Assembly (NCBI GenBank): GCA_023091665.1 | Contig: JALJCQ010000015.1 | Coordinates: forward strand, 1,984,001 to 2,048,000 | DNA: 64,000 bases | Source: Pythium myriotylum | Taxonomy: Eukaryota > Oomycota > Peronosporomycetes > Pythiales > Pythiaceae | Reading direction: 5' to 3' | Part shown: piece after piece, positions 62,470-64,000 of the stretch | Layout of the letters: each line of letters begins with the position of its first letter | Position numbering within the stretch: position 1 is the stretch's first letter | The notes under the pieces: model-generated | Database searches by the model: none | What the model saw: only the letters and a program-made list of their open reading frames with translations | What the model was told of the DNA's origin: nothing | Translations under genes and position numbers: made by a program

Positions 62470-64000
62470 TCAAGTTCGGTCCACTTTAGCAAGCAGAGGG
62501 TTTTTCATGAGGAGGGTAATCGAGTTGAGGTAACTGCCATCATTGCTAGGATCGAGCTCGAACTTGTACCGATGCAACAGATTAGCAATCATGACACGAA
62601 GATTGATCATCGCGAGGTTCATGCCGACGCAAATGCGAGGTCCTGAACTGAAAGTTGCGAACTTCGTTGATGGAACCGACAGCAACTCACCGGAAGTCGG
62701 GTCAATCCACCTTTCGGGCTTAAACTCGGCGGCATCCGGACCCCAGACAGTTGGGTTACGGGCCATGGCGTAAACGGACACAGCCACAACCTGTCCTCGG
62801 CGGATGAATAGGTTCTCATCAATCACGGTATCTTTTAGAGACTGGCGGATGAGGAGAGGACCTGAGGGATAGTATCGTAGAGACTCCTTGATTGCTGCTT
62901 CAAGATACACGAGTTGCTTCACGTGGTCGGCGGTGACGTAGCCGTCGACGTCAACACCAAGAGACGGCAGCTTCGCTGCGAGCTCTTCCCGAATCTTAGC
63001 TTCAACTAGGGGGTGCTTGCTGAGTGCGTAGAAGAACCATGCTGTCGCTACTGAAGATGTATCACGTGCTGCGATGACGAAGTTGACGACAAAATCAACC
63101 AGATCTCTTGGTTCGAACCCAACTTGGTCGGCTTGGTTGTGTTCAACAAAAAGTTCGATTGCGCTGCGAACACGCTCACCGGATTCGTCGGATTCTGCTT
63201 CAGCGTCAGATTGCCTGTTGAGACTCTTCGTGATCAACTCATTGAGCTGGCTGTGGATCGTAGCCATCGCCTCTTTCAATCGTTTCTCCCTACCGATATT
63301 GAACCAGCGCTCGAGCTTCCAGATAAAAGGGGGCAGCAGGCGACGGCGGGTAACGATGGGCAATGAATCCTCTAGAGCAATCTCGAAAGGAAGTGCCTCA
63401 GCGTTACCGATTATCGGGAAGTCAACCCCCACGCCGACCTCCATGAAGGTCTGGAGTGTGAACTGGTGGAACAAAAGTGACAAATCCACCAGATTCCCTT
63501 TCCCACTTTGGCTGTCTAGCACGTTGTACACTTTCTTCATGTTGCGTTTCATTGTCCGCATCATCATGAGGCGTAGCGTCTTGGCCGAGAAAAATTTAGC
63601 AGCAGTCTTCCGCTGGTGGTACCAATGCTCACCATCGGAGTTGACAATGCCGCCGCCCAGCACGTCCTGCAGCACGTATCGGTGCGTGGGTCCTTTCACA
63701 AAATTGTCGAATTGGGATGTTGTGACAGCCTCGAGGCCAGCAGGATTCGCCAACACGACCATAGCCGGCGTGCCCGGGATGTTAATTTGCCACGGCTCGA
63801 AATTGAATCGGCGACTCTGCGCTGTCATCCAATCGTGGCGCACGCCTGCGTTCTTAAGCACCTCGAGGACATCACCAATAATCGGAACGCTTGTCCCCAG
63901 CGAGTGGATCAATCGGGGCTTGACTGGTACAGCCTTGCCATCTCCTTGCGCCTTCTTGGAAGCCGCCCGGCCGAGCAGCACAACTCCGAGGATCGCGCCA
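62470..64000 (-). CDS. Cytochrome P450, cluster member 4 (5' end outside window)
   Basis: The open frame runs from the stop at 62470 to the right edge of the window, so the start codon and the first part of the membrane anchor are missing; at least 509 residues are visible. The hydrophobic AILGVVLLG at the edge is probably the end of the anchor. Landmarks: IHSLGTSVPIIGDVLEVLKN, WYHQRKTAAKFFSAKTLRLM, I-helix VIAARDTSSVATAWFFYAL, ExxR in IKESLRYYP, FKPERW and heme loop FSSGPRICVG. All are intact. Closest relative here is member 3, convergent with it. It is expected to be a working ER monooxygenase of the same broad fatty-acid-hydroxylase clan. Confidence 0.93.
   Translation of the reverse strand, partial: GAILGVVLLGRAASKKAQGDGKAVPVKPRLIHSLGTSVPIIGDVLEVLKNAGVRHDWMTAQSRRFNFEPWQINIPGTPAMVVLANPAGLEAVTTSQFDNFVKGPTHRYVLQDVLGGGIVNSDGEHWYHQRKTAAKFFSAKTLRLMMMRTMKRNMKKVYNVLDSQSGKGNLVDLSLLFHQFTLQTFMEVGVGVDFPIIGNAEALPFEIALEDSLPIVTRRRLLPPFIWKLERWFNIGREKRLKEAMATIHSQLNELITKSLNRQSDAEAESDESGERVRSAIELFVEHNQADQVGFEPRDLVDFVVNFVIAARDTSSVATAWFFYALSKHPLVEAKIREELAAKLPSLGVDVDGYVTADHVKQLVYLEAAIKESLRYYPSGPLLIRQSLKDTVIDENLFIRRGQVVAVSVYAMARNPTVWGPDAAEFKPERWIDPTSGELLSVPSTKFATFSSGPRICVGMNLAMINLRVMIANLLHRYKFELDPSNDGSYLNSITLLMKNPLLAKVDRT

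Noticed and set aside
1..64000. CRISPR array, bacterial operon or ribosomal RNA
   Set aside because: No regularly spaced repeats with unique spacers, no rRNA-like sequence, and all recognised genes are eukaryotic nuclear genes with introns.

Overview
The window looks like nuclear DNA of an oomycete (Phytophthora/Pythium-like stramenopile). Genes are dense and mostly single-copy eukaryotic. Introns are few and very short: most of those I could place are 53-73 nt, and several are exactly 60 nt. They have GT...AG ends and CTAAC/CTGAC-like branch sites. The gene families also fit: a GATase-CPSase fusion without ATCase, PH/VPS9/ankyrin and RGS/DENN mosaics, small HSFs, bZIP-like proteins of the type often labelled M96 mating-specific, and a P450 cluster of the fatty-acid-hydroxylase kind. 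Species cannot be named from the sequence alone.

Layout. 0.1-7.6 kb: a CCDC6-like coiled-coil gene (-), a small coiled-coil gene (+), then three minus-strand genes in a row: a small nuclear-type protein, EMC2 (ER membrane complex subunit 2) and an NT5DC-type HAD 5'-nucleotidase. The last shares a ~150 bp divergent promoter with a class II histone deacetylase (7.8-9.3 kb). 9.9-14.4 kb: carbamoyl-phosphate synthase. 14.4-17.2 kb is gene-poor. 17.2-19.4 kb: an unrecognised 706-residue protein with a Cys/His-rich N terminus. 19.4-22.0 kb is gene-poor and holds a decayed RNase H domain from a retroelement. 22.0-31.0 kb: two large signalling genes, an RGS-DENN protein and a PH-VPS9-ankyrin-REM-RasGEF protein; the second is visible in full only after splicing six introns. 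31.8-36.8 kb: two tandem metallophosphoesterases, one secreted and one membrane-anchored. 38.2-41.6 kb: a CaMKK-like kinase with a long tail.

42-64 kb is dominated by local gene duplication: two HSFs, three M96-like genes around a DGAT2 acyltransferase and a SANT/Myb protein, a ~2.1 kb palindrome carrying two copies of an MLF-like gene that encode the same protein, and four P450s around a secreted CAP/PR-1-like protein. The fourth P450 runs off the right edge.

Functional themes. Nothing here reads as one operon-like pathway. The 22-31 kb pair both couple small GTPases (Rab, Rab5, Ras) to other signals. The HDAC, HSF, M96-like and SANT genes are regulators. The P450s, DGAT2 and phosphoesterases suggest lipid and secretory metabolism. 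Exon models were built by hand from splice consensus, reading frame and family fit; they have no transcript support.
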